From Methylovulum sp. (GTDB lineage: Bacteria > Pseudomonadota > Gammaproteobacteria > Methylococcales > Methylomonadaceae): a stretch of DNA of 64,000 bases. Of the stretch, positions 8,859-18,671 are shown piece after piece. The notes beneath the pieces were generated by a model. That model was not told the origin of the DNA. It did no database searches and saw only the letters and a program-made list of their open reading frames with translations. Made by a program: the position numbers and the translations under genes. The stretch's first letter is position 1, and the number at the start of each line of letters is the position of its first letter. The stretch is from NCBI GenBank assembly GCA_030653435.1, contig JAURZI010000014.1, positions 38,111 to 102,110 of the forward strand, given 5' to 3'.

Positions 8859-9842
8859 TCAGCAACCAAACGACAAATTCAACAACTCGTTATCCAAGCG
8901 TCCGGCACGGAAACTGTTACCGGATTCCATAGCGGTGACAATGACGCTGGCGGGGCTAAACAGCATCGCATCAACCTTGAAAAAATCGTATTGATATTCT
9001 TTGAATATTTGTGCAAACGGCTTACCGTAATCCTTGGATGTTGAGCTGGGCAATTCATGGGCTAATTTTTCGGCCGCCTCATCCGTTCCTTTTACAAAAA
9101 TATGCACCAAACCGGCAAATAAAATCGCATCGTTAGTACGCCCCATCGCTTGGACAAAATCAGGGTGCGGAGGGCAAATCGGCGCACTGCCGCTACCGTC
9201 TATAATATGTTCCAGTGGAAAATGCAGGGCATGGGCTTTGTGCATCGCAACTTCCAGGACACGGCCCACCACTTGCACACAACCGGCCAAGCTGCTGGTA
9301 GGCGTGACGATGAGCGTCAAATTTTCCGGCGACACACCGCAGGCGGATGCCACTTTATCAATGATTTCCACTGGCGGTATTTTATCATTTTCAATAACCA
9401 GCACGGTTTGCCCAAACTGATCCTGGTAGCCTAGCTCTTTATACAATTCTTCAACGGGACTGGTCACGCCTTCTTTGGTTTTCGTCGCCAGTGCCCGCGC
9501 AGGGCCGGAACCTAAGGCATAGTATTTTTCATGCGACAAACTCCAACCGGCATACTGGCTACCCAAACAGGCCAGCACGGGGTTGCTGGTATGGACATTA
9601 ACGGTCAACGGCCACTTGTCGGTATAACTGCTTTGCGAAATGGAGACTGTCCCCATACCGCCCAGACAAATTTCAGTGATGATACGTCCCGCTTCCAAGC
9701 CTCCAGGCGCCTTGATACCGGCATCAATTATCGTGCAGCCATTAGCCGACTTTTGTACATCAAGCCTAAGTTTGTCGGCATGGTTAAGCAGTTCCTGCAC
9801 TAAAGGCTGGGAGAGTTTATTAACGCTAGCGGTGTATTCCAT
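8859..9842 (-). CDS. mch: Methenyltetrahydromethanopterin cyclohydrolase
   Basis: A 327-residue cytoplasmic enzyme that interconverts N5,N10-methenyl-H4MPT and N5-formyl-H4MPT in the tetrahydromethanopterin-linked formaldehyde oxidation pathway of methylotrophs. Family signatures are visible: [13 protein letters not shown] near residue 44, the [10 protein letters not shown] stretch, [11 protein letters not shown], and [16 protein letters not shown] in the middle. Length is normal for bacterial Mch. This gene is the strongest sign that the organism is a C1 oxidiser. It lies 23 bases downstream of the ATP-grasp gene on the same strand, so the two probably form one transcript. The start is the ATG at 9842, with an AGG upstream. 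Confidence 0.95.
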   Translation of the reverse strand: MEYTASVNKLSQPLVQELLNHADKLRLDVQKSANGCTIIDAGIKAPGGLEAGRIITEICLGGMGTVSISQSSYTDKWPLTVNVHTSNPVLACLGSQYAGWSLSHEKYYALGSGPARALATKTKEGVTSPVEELYKELGYQDQFGQTVLVIENDKIPPVEIIDKVASACGVSPENLTLIVTPTSSLAGCVQVVGRVLEVAMHKAHALHFPLEHIIDGSGSAPICPPHPDFVQAMGRTNDAILFAGLVHIFVKGTDEAAEKLAHELPSSTSKDYGKPFAQIFKEYQYDFFKVDAMLFSPASVIVTAMESGNSFRAGRLDNELLNLSFGC

Positions 9843-9865
9843 CGAGTGAACCTGTTTGTGGTTGT

Positions 9866-10966
9866 TTAAAAAGTGTGTAGTTGTTTTAAAAGGCTATGTT
9901 GTTTACGCTGCAGCAGCCGGAAAACATGCCTGGGGGTATTATGGCGGGCAATAATACTGCAAATCGGCCGTTCTTTGCGACATATAACGCCTGCCGCAGG
10001 TAAATCCATACCGTATCGGGGCCATGCGAACGCCTCAGGGATGGTGATATCCCGCTCTGCATAAATGATCTGATACCCAACATAGCCATTCTGCGCTGCA
10101 TAAGAGCCCGATATATCACCTAGACTGGCGCGGATATGCCGGGCCAGCAGACCGTCAGCATACAGCTGCATGCTCGCCGATAAGCGCGGGTTAATTTCCA
10201 ACACATAGATGCCCTTCCCGTCCTGGATAAAATCTAAAGAATTCAGCCCTTTAAGATCGAATACTGTAACTAGCACGGCCAACCAGCCGCTAATCAATGC
10301 CCGCTGCCCGTTCGTTAACCGGCTGCTATTGATGATGCCTGAGAAAATAAACGCCTCGTCTACGCTATTTCCCACGGTCCATTGCGTATTAAAGCCGATG
10401 GTCTGCGCCGCTTGGCCATCGGCTAAAAACAATACCGACTGCGGACTGCCTGGCTGATATTGCTGCCAGTAAACCGGGACTTCCGGGCAATCATGATGGT
10501 AGCGTTTTATGCCAACGCCGCCCTGCCCTTGTACAGGCTTGACCAACCAATTATCGGCACGCCCAGGCGCAGTGAAAGCCACCTCAGGATATGGGATGTC
10601 CAACGCGGACAACGCCGAAAAAAAATCGACTTTGTCCTGCAGTCGTACAAACGTGTCAGGCGTGTTGCCCAACAAGGTTAACCGGCTATCCAAGTAGTAC
10701 AGGCTTTCGGGATAATATTCAAAGCCACTACCATAAATAACATGCACAACCGCATAGCGCTTAACAAAAAAATCAATTGCAACAGCCAGTTGCGCTATCG
10801 CTAACGACGATACTTGCTGGCAAGCTTCCGCATACCGTTGTGTGTCGAGGTCGGCAAACAGGTCAATGACTAAAGGTTTCAAGCCCGCTATGCTGGCCGC
10901 TTGTGCCAACATACGGGCTGAACTGGCGATAATCAAGATGTACGGGGAAATTTGCGGGGCATTCAT
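9866..10966 (-). CDS. ATP-grasp protein of the H4MPT gene cluster (COG2232-like)
   Basis: A 366-residue protein with an ATP-grasp fold: a Rossmann-like N-terminal domain, then [16 protein letters not shown] (ATP-binding lysine and glycine-rich loop, about residues 142-157) and the metal-binding [13 protein letters not shown] near 255-267. Methylotroph H4MPT clusters carry an ATP-grasp gene of unproved function (orf17 in the classical naming) beside mch, and this sequence and position fit it. It may ligate an amino acid or acid in making tetrahydromethanopterin or a related cofactor; that is inference. It lies just upstream of mch. Confidence 0.75.
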   Translation of the reverse strand: MNAPQISPYILIIASSARMLAQAASIAGLKPLVIDLFADLDTQRYAEACQQVSSLAIAQLAVAIDFFVKRYAVVHVIYGSGFEYYPESLYYLDSRLTLLGNTPDTFVRLQDKVDFFSALSALDIPYPEVAFTAPGRADNWLVKPVQGQGGVGIKRYHHDCPEVPVYWQQYQPGSPQSVLFLADGQAAQTIGFNTQWTVGNSVDEAFIFSGIINSSRLTNGQRALISGWLAVLVTVFDLKGLNSLDFIQDGKGIYVLEINPRLSASMQLYADGLLARHIRASLGDISGSYAAQNGYVGYQIIYAERDITIPEAFAWPRYGMDLPAAGVICRKERPICSIIARHNTPRHVFRLLQRKQHSLLKQLHTF

Positions 10967-11098
10967 GGCCAGGACAATCCTATTATCATCAAAGAGTAGT
11001 ATGTGATAATCTTGCTAAACTCCCCGTATCCAACAACCGCACAGCCTGTGATGTACAAAATAACAGGCTACATCATGCAGTCAAATTAAGAGGCCAAA

Positions 11099-11488
11099 AT
11101 GTTCAAGATCACTGTTGTTTTAATATCTTTAGGATTACAAAGCTGTGCCGCTTATTTCTATAAGGCGGCAGACGATAATGCCGGTTATTTTGCGGATGCT
11201 ACGGGCTGTTTTCAATCTTCCGTGCGTAAAGAATCGGTAAAAGTGCCTACGGCTGGAACGATGACCGTTATTGATCTCCCTATCGGTAATGACGCTAACA
11301 TTTTTGGCCTGTGCATGGAACAAGCCGGGCATCCCGCCCCCCAAGCAAACCCAAACGACTATCTGGATGTCGCGCGGTACTGCTTGCAGCAGGCCCGCAG
11401 CTCATCAGAGCCTGATGACACTTATGCTCGTTGTGTTCGGCTTGGAAAAATCACCGTTGAAACTATCCCGGCCGGGCGCTCAAAATGA
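11099..11488 (+). CDS. Small Cys-containing lipoprotein, function unknown
   Basis: A 129-residue protein starting with a short signal peptide and a lipobox-like LQSC (Cys16), so it is probably a lipoprotein. The mature part has paired cysteines (ATGCFQS, GLCMEQAG, RYCLQQA, ARCVRLG) that could form two disulfides in the periplasm. GAGG precedes the ATG at good spacing. I do not recognise a family. The DUF1499 gene follows 100 bases later on the same strand. Confidence 0.6.
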   Translation: MFKITVVLISLGLQSCAAYFYKAADDNAGYFADATGCFQSSVRKESVKVPTAGTMTVIDLPIGNDANIFGLCMEQAGHPAPQANPNDYLDVARYCLQQARSSSEPDDTYARCVRLGKITVETIPAGRSK

Positions 11489-11588
11489 ATCGCATGCGCT
11501 GATCCGAACATATCCTGTTGACTCTTTGCCATTTTATGTCACATTGAGCGAACCGTTATGCAACAGCGCTTTTTTATTAGAATCGTCT

Positions 11589-12032
11589 ATGAACCCCATA
11601 CTCTATTTTTCTATTTTCCTGGTGACACTCATTACGTCAACACCTGCCGCCACAGCGGCGCAAAAAAAGCTGCCGCTTTGCAACAATAGCCCCAACTGCG
11701 TGTCCAGCCAAGCCAAAATTGCCGACAAACAGCACTATATTGCACCTTTTGAAATTAAAGGCGATCCTGAACTGGCTTGGGTCGAATTAAAAAACGCAAT
11801 CCTCAAACAAGACCGCATGGTCATTACCCATGAAACCAGGGATACGTTACATGCCGAAGCGACCAGCCTGATATTGCGTTTTGTAGACGATATTAACGCC
11901 ATTTTGGATGCCCACGCACAACTCATCCATATCCGTTCCGCTTCCCGGATAGGCCATAGTGACTTTGGCGTTAACCGCAAACGCATAGAAGCATTACGCT
12001 CGCAATTGCAAAAATCCGGTGTTTTAGAATAG
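11589..12032 (+). CDS. DUF1499 secreted protein
   Basis: A 147-residue protein with a signal peptide (residues 1-23, cut near ATAA) and a DUF1499 domain starting LCNNSPNCVSSQA, followed by IRSASRIGHSDFGVNRKRIEALR, the conserved C-terminal block of the family. DUF1499 proteins are small envelope proteins of unknown function. The frame is open further upstream but only the ATG at 11589 gives a signal peptide. The photolyase gene starts 13 bases downstream, so the two may be one transcript. Confidence 0.8.
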   Translation: MNPILYFSIFLVTLITSTPAATAAQKKLPLCNNSPNCVSSQAKIADKQHYIAPFEIKGDPELAWVELKNAILKQDRMVITHETRDTLHAEATSLILRFVDDINAILDAHAQLIHIRSASRIGHSDFGVNRKRIEALRSQLQKSGVLE

Positions 12033-12045
12033 GGCCGCACGGATT

Positions 12046-13419
12046 ATGATCTGTTATGAAACATCGTTGTTCATCTTCCGCCGGGATCTGCGGCTACAGG
12101 ATAATACCGCGCTAAACGCAGCGTTAAGGCTGTCGCGGCAAGTCATTCCCTGCTTCATTTTTGATCCCAGACAGACCGAACCGCACCCTTATCAAAGCAA
12201 GCCTGCGCTAAGCTTCATGCTACAGGCTATTGCCGACCTGCAACAACAATTACTCGCATCAGGCGGCAGACTTGCCTTGTATCAGGACCTGCCGGAACTG
12301 GTTATTATGCAATTACATGGGCAACAGCAGATACAAGCTGTATTTATCAATCGTGATTACACGCCTTTCAGCCGACGCAGGGATATTGAAATAGCTGATG
12401 CTTGCAAAAAGCTGAACATATCCCTGCATTACCTTGCCGATGCGCTGCTGACCGAACCGGAACAGGCGCTTAAAAGCGACCAAACACCTTATAAGGTTTT
12501 TACGGCATTTTACAATCATGCAAGACAATTTCCCGTTAGCCCACCCCAGACCTTGCTTAAGCAAAGCTTTTTGGCGCCATCATCTGGGTACAGCAACGAT
12601 ATCCCTATGATGGCAAACCCAGACCCGATAGCGGTTAGCGGTGGACGTCACCAAGCCTTAACGCTGCTGAGTAAGCTCGAAGCATGTAGCGAATATCAAC
12701 AGACTCGCGACTACCCAGCGCTAAACGCCACCAGCAGGCTTTCGGCACATCTAAAATTCGGGACCTGCTCAGTACGGGAAGTTTATTATGCCATCACCGG
12801 ACAGCTCGGCGACGAACATCCGTTAATACGACAATTGTATTGGCGTGATTTTTTTACGCATATCGCCTATCATTTTCCGCAGGTATTCGGGCAGGCCTTT
12901 GTTACAAAATTTGCACAGGTGCATTGGGACAATAACCGCGATTATTTCGAAGCTTGGCGTACGGGTAAAACCGGCTTTCCAATTGTCGATGCAGGCATGC
13001 GGGAATTAAATGCCACCGGATTTATGCACAACCGTTTACGCATGATAGTGGCATCGTTCCTGGTCAAAGATCTCCACATTGACTGGCGTTGGGGGGAGCG
13101 TTACTTTGCTCAGCATCTGGTCGATTATGACCCGTGCGTCAATAATGGAAATTGGCAATGGGCGGCATCGACAGGTTGCGACGCACAACCTTATTTCAGG
13201 ATTTTCAACCCTTGGCTGCAACAACAAAAATTCGATGAGGATTGCCAGTATATTTACCAATGGATTCCTGAACTTAACAGTATTGCCTCTAAAACTATTC
13301 ACCAATGGGATAAGAAGCACAGGGTTTGCAGCTATCCGGCACCGATTGTTGACCATGCTTACGAAAGCCGGATAAGCAAGCTGCGGTTTAAGGAATCCGC
13401 CGAACATTCAAAACGTTAA
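12046..13419 (+). CDS. phrB: Deoxyribodipyrimidine photolyase (class I)
   Basis: A 457-residue DNA repair flavoprotein of the photolyase/cryptochrome family. The N-terminal antenna-binding alpha/beta domain begins LFIFRRDLRLQDNTAL; the C-terminal FAD domain holds LYWRDFFTHIAYHFP, the GFPIVDAGMRELNATGFMHN helix pair and CVNNGNWQWAASTGCDAQP before YFRIFNP. These are hallmark FAD- and lesion-binding blocks of CPD photolyases. It should split UV-made pyrimidine dimers using blue light. The stop overlaps the convergent exonuclease I gene by four bases. Confidence 0.92.
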   Translation: MICYETSLFIFRRDLRLQDNTALNAALRLSRQVIPCFIFDPRQTEPHPYQSKPALSFMLQAIADLQQQLLASGGRLALYQDLPELVIMQLHGQQQIQAVFINRDYTPFSRRRDIEIADACKKLNISLHYLADALLTEPEQALKSDQTPYKVFTAFYNHARQFPVSPPQTLLKQSFLAPSSGYSNDIPMMANPDPIAVSGGRHQALTLLSKLEACSEYQQTRDYPALNATSRLSAHLKFGTCSVREVYYAITGQLGDEHPLIRQLYWRDFFTHIAYHFPQVFGQAFVTKFAQVHWDNNRDYFEAWRTGKTGFPIVDAGMRELNATGFMHNRLRMIVASFLVKDLHIDWRWGERYFAQHLVDYDPCVNNGNWQWAASTGCDAQPYFRIFNPWLQQQKFDEDCQYIYQWIPELNSIASKTIHQWDKKHRVCSYPAPIVDHAYESRISKLRFKESAEHSKR

Positions 13420-14903
13420 GCAAGACAGGAGTGCTGCCCCGGCTCGATTTCCAACAGTTGCATTTTTTCGATGGCATAAGCTTCTAGTGCATCAATAATG
13501 TCGGCATCAGCATCACCAATACGCTTGAGTTCCTGTAAACGGGCAAAATATTTATCGAAGGTAATACCTGCTCCCGGCAGCTCACCGCTTAAACGCTTGG
13601 CACAAAACTCATGCCATGCGCGTTTTTCATGCGAGCTTAATGTTTCGGGATAATTACGCGCCCTATACCTGAACAGCATCTCTGGTAAGCGTTTATCCAC
13701 AAAACTAAAATTAAGCGTTGCCAATTGTTCTGGCGAACTTGCCCTGATTTTTGCCATTTTTTGTTTATCGGCATCAACAAAAAAACCGCCACTATAAATG
13801 GCAAGATCAGGATCAGTATATTCCTCCATAGCTAATAGAGGGCTAAAAACGGCGGACAATTTTTCTGGCAAACCGGTTACGGCCTTAATTTTACCGATAT
13901 TTTCATGGCATAAATCCAAGTCAATTTGCAAACGTTTGGCATCTTCCGGCCTGATGACGCTTATTGGCGCCAAAACCGGGCATTTATTAAGGTGGACGGT
14001 TTTAAGCGGTATCCTGATTATGTTTTCAGGTAGTTGATGAGTCGGCGTAAACAACCTTTGCTTAATCTCTTCAACCGATAAGGTAAGCATGGGTTCAGGA
14101 TCAATCGATAAATCATAAACGATAATGCCGTTGTTATTGCTCGGATGCTTGCACAACGGCAACACAACCGCCAAACAATGCTTGACCGCCGGATATTTAC
14201 CTGAAATATGCACTACCGGCTTAAAGCTTGCCGTTTCCAGCAACGCAGCCGCTTCCGCTTTGACACGGTGCTGCAACAAAAACTGATAGAGTTTAGGTTG
14301 TGCCTGTTTAATGAGTTTAGCGACAGCTATCGTTGCATAAACATCTGACAACGCATCATGTGCGGCTTCGTGGACAATGCCGTTCGCCGCGGTCAACTGG
14401 TCCAGCCTAAAACTGGGTCTGGGCGCTTCGCCGCTGTGCTCCGGGCTTGTATCCGGCCAATTAATCCCATCCGGCCTGAGTGCTCTCGCCGCCCTGACGA
14501 CATCAATCAGATCCCAGCGTGAATTGCCATTCTGCCATTCACGCGCATAAGGATCATAAAAATTACGGTAAAGGCACACACGGGTCACCTCATCATCGAA
14601 GCGAATACTGTTATAACCCAGAGTGCAAGTATTGGCTTTAGCCAATTGTTCATGAATCAGTGCAATAAATTGAGCTTCGCAAACACCCTGTTGCTGTGTC
14701 AATTGGGGAGTGATGCCCGTAATTAAACAAGCATCGGGATTGGGCAGGCTGTCTGTTGCCAAACGGCAATAAACGACTTCAGCTGCATCTATTATGTTGA
14801 AATCGCCATCAGTACGGACGCCTGCAAATTGGGCTGGCCTATCCAGTGTGGGGTCTATGCCAAAAGTTTCATAGTCATGCCAATAAAACGTATTGCCTAC
14901 CAT
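13416..14903 (-). CDS. sbcB: Exodeoxyribonuclease I
   Basis: A 495-residue 3'-to-5' single-strand DNA exonuclease of the DEDDh family. ExoI motif: FYWHDYETFGIDP (catalytic Asp and Glu, residues 10-12), the second acidic motif around LGYNSIRFDDEV, and the late HDALSDVYATIAVA with the general-base His. The C-terminal half is the SH3-like and helical ExoI domain. It takes part in mismatch repair and recombination clean-up. It is convergent with and overlaps phrB; the CBS-domain gene lies upstream on the same strand, 16 bases away. Confidence 0.93.
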   Translation of the reverse strand: MVGNTFYWHDYETFGIDPTLDRPAQFAGVRTDGDFNIIDAAEVVYCRLATDSLPNPDACLITGITPQLTQQQGVCEAQFIALIHEQLAKANTCTLGYNSIRFDDEVTRVCLYRNFYDPYAREWQNGNSRWDLIDVVRAARALRPDGINWPDTSPEHSGEAPRPSFRLDQLTAANGIVHEAAHDALSDVYATIAVAKLIKQAQPKLYQFLLQHRVKAEAAALLETASFKPVVHISGKYPAVKHCLAVVLPLCKHPSNNNGIIVYDLSIDPEPMLTLSVEEIKQRLFTPTHQLPENIIRIPLKTVHLNKCPVLAPISVIRPEDAKRLQIDLDLCHENIGKIKAVTGLPEKLSAVFSPLLAMEEYTDPDLAIYSGGFFVDADKQKMAKIRASSPEQLATLNFSFVDKRLPEMLFRYRARNYPETLSSHEKRAWHEFCAKRLSGELPGAGITFDKYFARLQELKRIGDADADIIDALEAYAIEKMQLLEIEPGQHSCLA

Positions 14904-14919
14904 GACTAGGCTTTAAATC

Positions 14920-15336
14920 CTATATAACCAGTTTTTGTGTAGCGCTGACAGCCACCAAAGCCTTTAACACATCGGTGCGACTGATGATGCCAACGAGTTC
15001 TCCATCTTGAAAAACGGGAAAACTTCTGACTGTGGAAGGTTGGAATTTTTCTGCCAAGTCTACGATACTCGATTCTGCCTCAATGCTTAACGTATCAGTC
15101 GTCATAAAATCGCCAACTTTTCCGCTCATGCCAAGATTGTAAACGCTTTCTAAAAATACCTTCATGCCATCTTTTTCAGAAAACATGCCCAATAAATGCC
15201 CTTGCGGGTTAAGCACGGGGGCACAGGTAATTTTATGATCGAGCAACTTTTCTATAGCGGCAATAACATCAGTTTCTGGTGTCAGTGTAACCAATCTTTT
15301 GCTCATATAGTCAGCAACAGTAATTTTAGCCAGCAT
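14920..15336 (-). CDS. CBS-domain pair protein
   Basis: A 138-residue protein made of two CBS motifs in tandem (about residues 5-65 and 70-130), each with the typical PVxxxxxLxGxxSxxD ending (here PVLNPQGHLLGMFSEKDG and PVFQDGELVGIISRTDVL). Such pairs bind adenosyl compounds and act as sensors. The start is set by a strong GAGGGAA seven bases before the ATG at 15336; an upstream in-frame ATG at 15369 lacks one. It lies just upstream of sbcB on the same strand, though a functional link is not evident. Confidence 0.85.
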   Translation of the reverse strand: MLAKITVADYMSKRLVTLTPETDVIAAIEKLLDHKITCAPVLNPQGHLLGMFSEKDGMKVFLESVYNLGMSGKVGDFMTTDTLSIEAESSIVDLAEKFQPSTVRSFPVFQDGELVGIISRTDVLKALVAVSATQKLVI

Positions 15337-15385
15337 CGCTATTCCCTCTCTGTTCGTTATAATTGTCAAATGCCTAAGGCGCTAG

Positions 15386-15565
15386 TTATACACTACCTTC
15401 AGCTTCCATTTTCTTTCGTTTATCACATTTTTCAACACAAACACAATCGCTGTTATTAATGCCTCCGCAAGAACCCTTTATGGCTTTCCGTCCAAACAGC
15501 ACGCCTATTGCCATGACGCCCACAACAATTAACATGAAAAAAAATGTTACTATAAAATAATTCAT
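15386..15565 (-). CDS. nqrM: Na+-NQR maturation protein NqrM
   Basis: A 59-residue protein that matches NqrM: an N-terminal membrane helix (residues 4-24), then FGRKAIKGSCGG and four cysteines (Cys33, Cys41, Cys43, Cys47) in the pattern SCGG...CxCxxxC, ending in a charged CDKRKK tail. In Vibrio, NqrM is needed to deliver or place iron in Na+-NQR. AGGA lies 8 bases before the ATG. It is in the usual place, downstream of nqrF, but separated from it by a DUF2845 gene; the flavin transferase gene apbE that often lies between is not present. Confidence 0.88.
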   Translation of the reverse strand: MNYFIVTFFFMLIVVGVMAIGVLFGRKAIKGSCGGINNSDCVCVEKCDKRKKMEAEGSV

Positions 15566-15610
15566 TTGCTTATCCTCAGATGTTTAATCCAACACGGTTG
15601 ATGCAAGGCA

Positions 15611-15985
15611 TTAACCGCCACGATCCAAGCGTTTAATTTCCTTTAACCTGCCGTTTTCGAAACGCAGATATTGTTGAAATTTTCTACGGCCAAAATCATA
15701 AACCCATTCTTCAACAACTACTTCTATTTCGACGTATTGTTGCTGCCCATAATTGCCAGAAGCGCGGGGATATTTGCCATTGCCGTAATAGCGGGAACGA
15801 CTGGCAAAGTCGCTGCCCCCACGTCTTTCAATATGAGTCTCTATAGATTCCGGTTCGCCACATTTGTCTATGACATCTGCCTTATAGTCGCCTAAATCGA
15901 CCAACTCATGCCCGCAACGCAATGCATAAGCGGCATCTGCAAAACACAAACATAGCGACAGGAACAATAATATTAATAGCTTCAT
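15611..15985 (-). CDS. DUF2845 secreted protein
   Basis: A 124-residue exported protein: signal peptide (residues 1-21, cut near AYA), then LRCGHELVDLGDYKADVIDKCGEPES, the conserved start of DUF2845, with two cysteines, and a C-terminal WVYDFGRRKFQQYLRFENGRL that resembles SmpA/OmlA-like folds. Function is unknown. It lies between nqrF and nqrM on the same strand, where apbE often sits; 45 bases separate it from nqrM. Whether it serves Na+-NQR is not known. Confidence 0.75.
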   Translation of the reverse strand: MKLLILLFLSLCLCFADAAYALRCGHELVDLGDYKADVIDKCGEPESIETHIERRGGSDFASRSRYYGNGKYPRASGNYGQQQYVEIEVVVEEWVYDFGRRKFQQYLRFENGRLKEIKRLDRGG

Positions 15986-16103
15986 AGCGATTCCTTAATA
16001 AACTCAGATCATCTATTAATTTATACAGTGCAATACTGACAACTGCTTTATGAATCTAGGCTATGAACGTGAATAAATGCTGAATACCTGTTATTACTGA
16101 AAA

Positions 16104-16138
16104 TCCCCTCCTAAACAACACGGTTATTCCAGAAGGGG
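16104..16138 (-). terminator. Possible terminator after nqrF
   Basis: Read on the minus strand, CCCCTTCT pairs with AGGAGGGG (one G-T pair) across an 18-base loop and is followed by ATTTTC. It lies 12 bases after the nqrF stop. The loop is long and the T tract short, so it may only lower transcription into the DUF2845-nqrM part. Confidence 0.4.
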
Positions 16139-16149
16139 TAGGGGTCTAT

Positions 16150-17370
16150 TTAACCGCCAAAGTCGTCCAGCATAATGTTTTCAGGTTCCACACCATTATC
16201 CAGCAGCATTTTGATAACCGCCGTGTTCATCATAGGTGGCCCGCACATGTAGAACTCACAATCTTCTGGAGCGGGATGGTTCTTCAAATATTCTTCAAAC
16301 AGCACATTATGGATAAAGCCGGTGTAGCCATCCCAGTTGTCGTCTGGCAAGGGGTCGGATAACGCGACATGCCATTCAAAGTTTTCATTTTCTCTGGCCA
16401 GCATATCGAAATCTTCAACATAGAACATTTCGCGTTTGCTGCGGGCGCCATACCAGAAGCTCATTTTACGTTTAGACTTTAGCCTGCGTAATTGGTCGAA
16501 AATATGCGAACGCATAGGCGCCATACCGGCACCACCACCGACAAAAACCATTTCAGCATCGGTCTCTTTGGCAAAGAACTCACCATAAGGTCCTGAAATA
16601 ATACATTTATCTCCTGGCTTCAAGCCGAAGATATAAGATGACATGATACCTGGCGGCACATTCTCAGGGGCGCGGGGTGGGGGAGTTGCAATACGCACGT
16701 TGAGCATGATTTCCCGTTCTTCGGGATAAGAAGCCATCGAGTAAGCGCGCAAAGCAGGATCTTTTACATCAGACACATAACGCCACAAGTTGAATTTATC
16801 CCAATCGTCCCGGAACCGTTCTTCCACGGCGAAATCACTGTATTTGGCGACATGTGGCGGGCATTCAATCTGAATATAACCACCAGCGCGATAATTTATC
16901 GCTTCGCCTTCCGGTAAATCCAACACTAATTCCTTGATAAAAGTGGCTACGTTATTGTTGGACTTAACAGTGCATTCCCATTTTTTTACGCCAAAAACAC
17001 TGTCTTCAACTTCTATAGACATGTTGTTTCTGACCGTGACTTGGCAAGAAAGGCGTTCGCCTTCAGCGGCCTCGCGTTTAGTTATATGCGATGTTTCAGT
17101 AGGTAAAATGTCTCCGCCGCCTGAATGCACTTTAACGCGGCATTGGGCGCAAGTACCGCCACCACCACAGGCTGACGACACAAACAAGCCGTTATCCGCC
17201 AACGCGCCTAATAATTTAGATCCCACCGGCACATGAATTTTCTTTTCATCGTTGATCAGAATCTCGACATCGCCCGCCGCAACCAATTTACTTTTGGCAC
17301 CGATAATCATGAAAACCAGTGCAATCACAAAAGCCGTGAAAATAATAATGCCTAATACAATTTCCAGCAT
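16150..17370 (-). CDS. nqrF: Na+-NQR subunit F (NADH dehydrogenase, FAD and 2Fe-2S)
   Basis: A 406-residue subunit that takes electrons from NADH. One N-terminal membrane helix (residues 3-24) is followed by a ferredoxin domain with Cys68, Cys74, Cys77 and Cys109 binding the [2Fe-2S] cluster, then a ferredoxin-reductase module: RAYSMASYP (FAD), [19 protein letters not shown] (NADH) and CGPPMMN near the end. Length and spacing match Vibrio NqrF. It is the last structural gene of the operon; 12 bases separate it from nqrE. Confidence 0.97.
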   Translation of the reverse strand: MLEIVLGIIIFTAFVIALVFMIIGAKSKLVAAGDVEILINDEKKIHVPVGSKLLGALADNGLFVSSACGGGGTCAQCRVKVHSGGGDILPTETSHITKREAAEGERLSCQVTVRNNMSIEVEDSVFGVKKWECTVKSNNNVATFIKELVLDLPEGEAINYRAGGYIQIECPPHVAKYSDFAVEERFRDDWDKFNLWRYVSDVKDPALRAYSMASYPEEREIMLNVRIATPPPRAPENVPPGIMSSYIFGLKPGDKCIISGPYGEFFAKETDAEMVFVGGGAGMAPMRSHIFDQLRRLKSKRKMSFWYGARSKREMFYVEDFDMLARENENFEWHVALSDPLPDDNWDGYTGFIHNVLFEEYLKNHPAPEDCEFYMCGPPMMNTAVIKMLLDNGVEPENIMLDDFGG

Positions 17371-17382
17371 TACGGTACCTTC

Positions 17383-17991
17383 CTAAAGTTGAATTCCAGA
17401 GAAAGCCATGAAGCCAAGCGACATCAGACCCGCAGTAATAAAAGTGATACCCAGGCCTTGCAAACCAGCCGGTATGTCACTGTATTTGAGTTTTTCGCGC
17501 ACACCGGCCATAACGGTGATTGCCAGTGCCCAGCCTAAACCGCTACCCACACCATAAGTGACACTTTCTCCAAAGTTATAATCACGCTCTATCATAAACA
17601 AACTACCACCCAAGATAGCGCAGTTCACCGTGATTAACGGCAAGAAAATACCCAAGGCAGAGTACAGTGCAGGAAAAAATTTATCCAGAATCATTTCCAG
17701 GATCTGCACTAATGCGGCAATCATGCCGATGCAGCTTAACAAGGCCAGAAAGCTCAAGTCGACACCGGTAATGCCCAGCCAAGATAAGGCATTCTCTTTC
17801 AACAACGTGTGGTAAACAAGGTTGTTGGCAGGCACAGTAATCGCCTGCACAACCATGACCGCCACACCCAAACCCATAGCTGTCGATATTTTCTTGGACA
17901 CGGCGATAAAAGTACACATGCCCAAAAAGAAGGAAAGCGCCAGATTTTCAATAAAGACCGCTTTTACAAATAAACTGATATAAGCTTCCAT
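17383..17991 (-). CDS. nqrE: Na+-NQR subunit E
   Basis: A 202-residue integral membrane subunit with six predicted helices, starting [19 protein letters not shown]. NqrE and NqrD are homologous, form an inverted pair in the membrane, and hold an iron centre between them; the conserved Cys in FLGMCTF (residue 26) and in VNCAILGG (about 120) fit the iron ligands. Its start codon shares one base with the nqrD stop, so translation is coupled. Confidence 0.96.
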   Translation of the reverse strand: MEAYISLFVKAVFIENLALSFFLGMCTFIAVSKKISTAMGLGVAVMVVQAITVPANNLVYHTLLKENALSWLGITGVDLSFLALLSCIGMIAALVQILEMILDKFFPALYSALGIFLPLITVNCAILGGSLFMIERDYNFGESVTYGVGSGLGWALAITVMAGVREKLKYSDIPAGLQGLGITFITAGLMSLGFMAFSGIQL

Positions 17992-18671
17992 TAGTGATGT
18001 CCCCCTTCACCATGAGCAATCGACATGATTTTAAATTCAACTTTCTCGCTTTGCTCCGGTTTCCACTGGCGGACGCCCCAGATAATCAGCCCGATAATGA
18101 AGAAAGCGCTGGGCGGCAATAGCATCAAACCGTTAGGATCATACCAGCCGCCATCTTTGGTCAGTTTGAAGACTTCGATACCTAATAACTTACCGGAACC
18201 CAAAGTCTCCCTAAAAAATGCCACAATGACCAATATTAAGCTATAACCCAAACCATTGCCGATGCCGTCCATAAAACTTTCCAATGGCGGATTTTTCATC
18301 GCATAGCCTTCGGCACGGCCCATGACGATACAATTGGTGATGATCAAACCAACAAATACAGACAACTGTTTACTGACATCATAAGCAAACGCCTTCAGGA
18401 TCTGGTCCACAACTATAACCAACGAAGCAATAATCGTCATCTGCACGATAATGCGTATGCTGCTGGGGATGTGGTTTCTGATAGCGCTAATCGCCGCACT
18501 GGAAAACGCGGTGACCAGGGTTAACGCCAAAGCCATAATCAGTGACGTGGTCATTTGCGACGTGACCGCCAATGCCGAACAAATCCCCAGAACTTGTAAG
18601 GTTATCGGGTTATTACTGACTAAGGGCTCAACTAATACTTTTTTTGTTTCACTATTCAATACTGCGCTCAT
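17991..18671 (-). CDS. nqrD: Na+-NQR subunit D
   Basis: A 226-residue integral membrane subunit with six helices, homologous to NqrE. Conserved Cys residues lie in LGICSALA (about residue 31) and [10 protein letters not shown] (about 112), the likely ligands of the membrane iron centre shared with NqrE. It overlaps nqrC by four bases and nqrE by one, the usual tight packing. Length is slightly above the Vibrio protein because of a longer Lys/Glu/His-rich tail ending in GEGGHH. Confidence 0.96.
   Translation of the reverse strand: MSAVLNSETKKVLVEPLVSNNPITLQVLGICSALAVTSQMTTSLIMALALTLVTAFSSAAISAIRNHIPSSIRIIVQMTIIASLVIVVDQILKAFAYDVSKQLSVFVGLIITNCIVMGRAEGYAMKNPPLESFMDGIGNGLGYSLILVIVAFFRETLGSGKLLGIEVFKLTKDGGWYDPNGLMLLPPSAFFIIGLIIWGVRQWKPEQSEKVEFKIMSIAHGEGGHH

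Noticed and set aside
8754..9044. 96-codon plus-strand frame near the end of mch
   Set aside because: It runs antisense into mch, starts next to a terminator T tract and shows no coding character.
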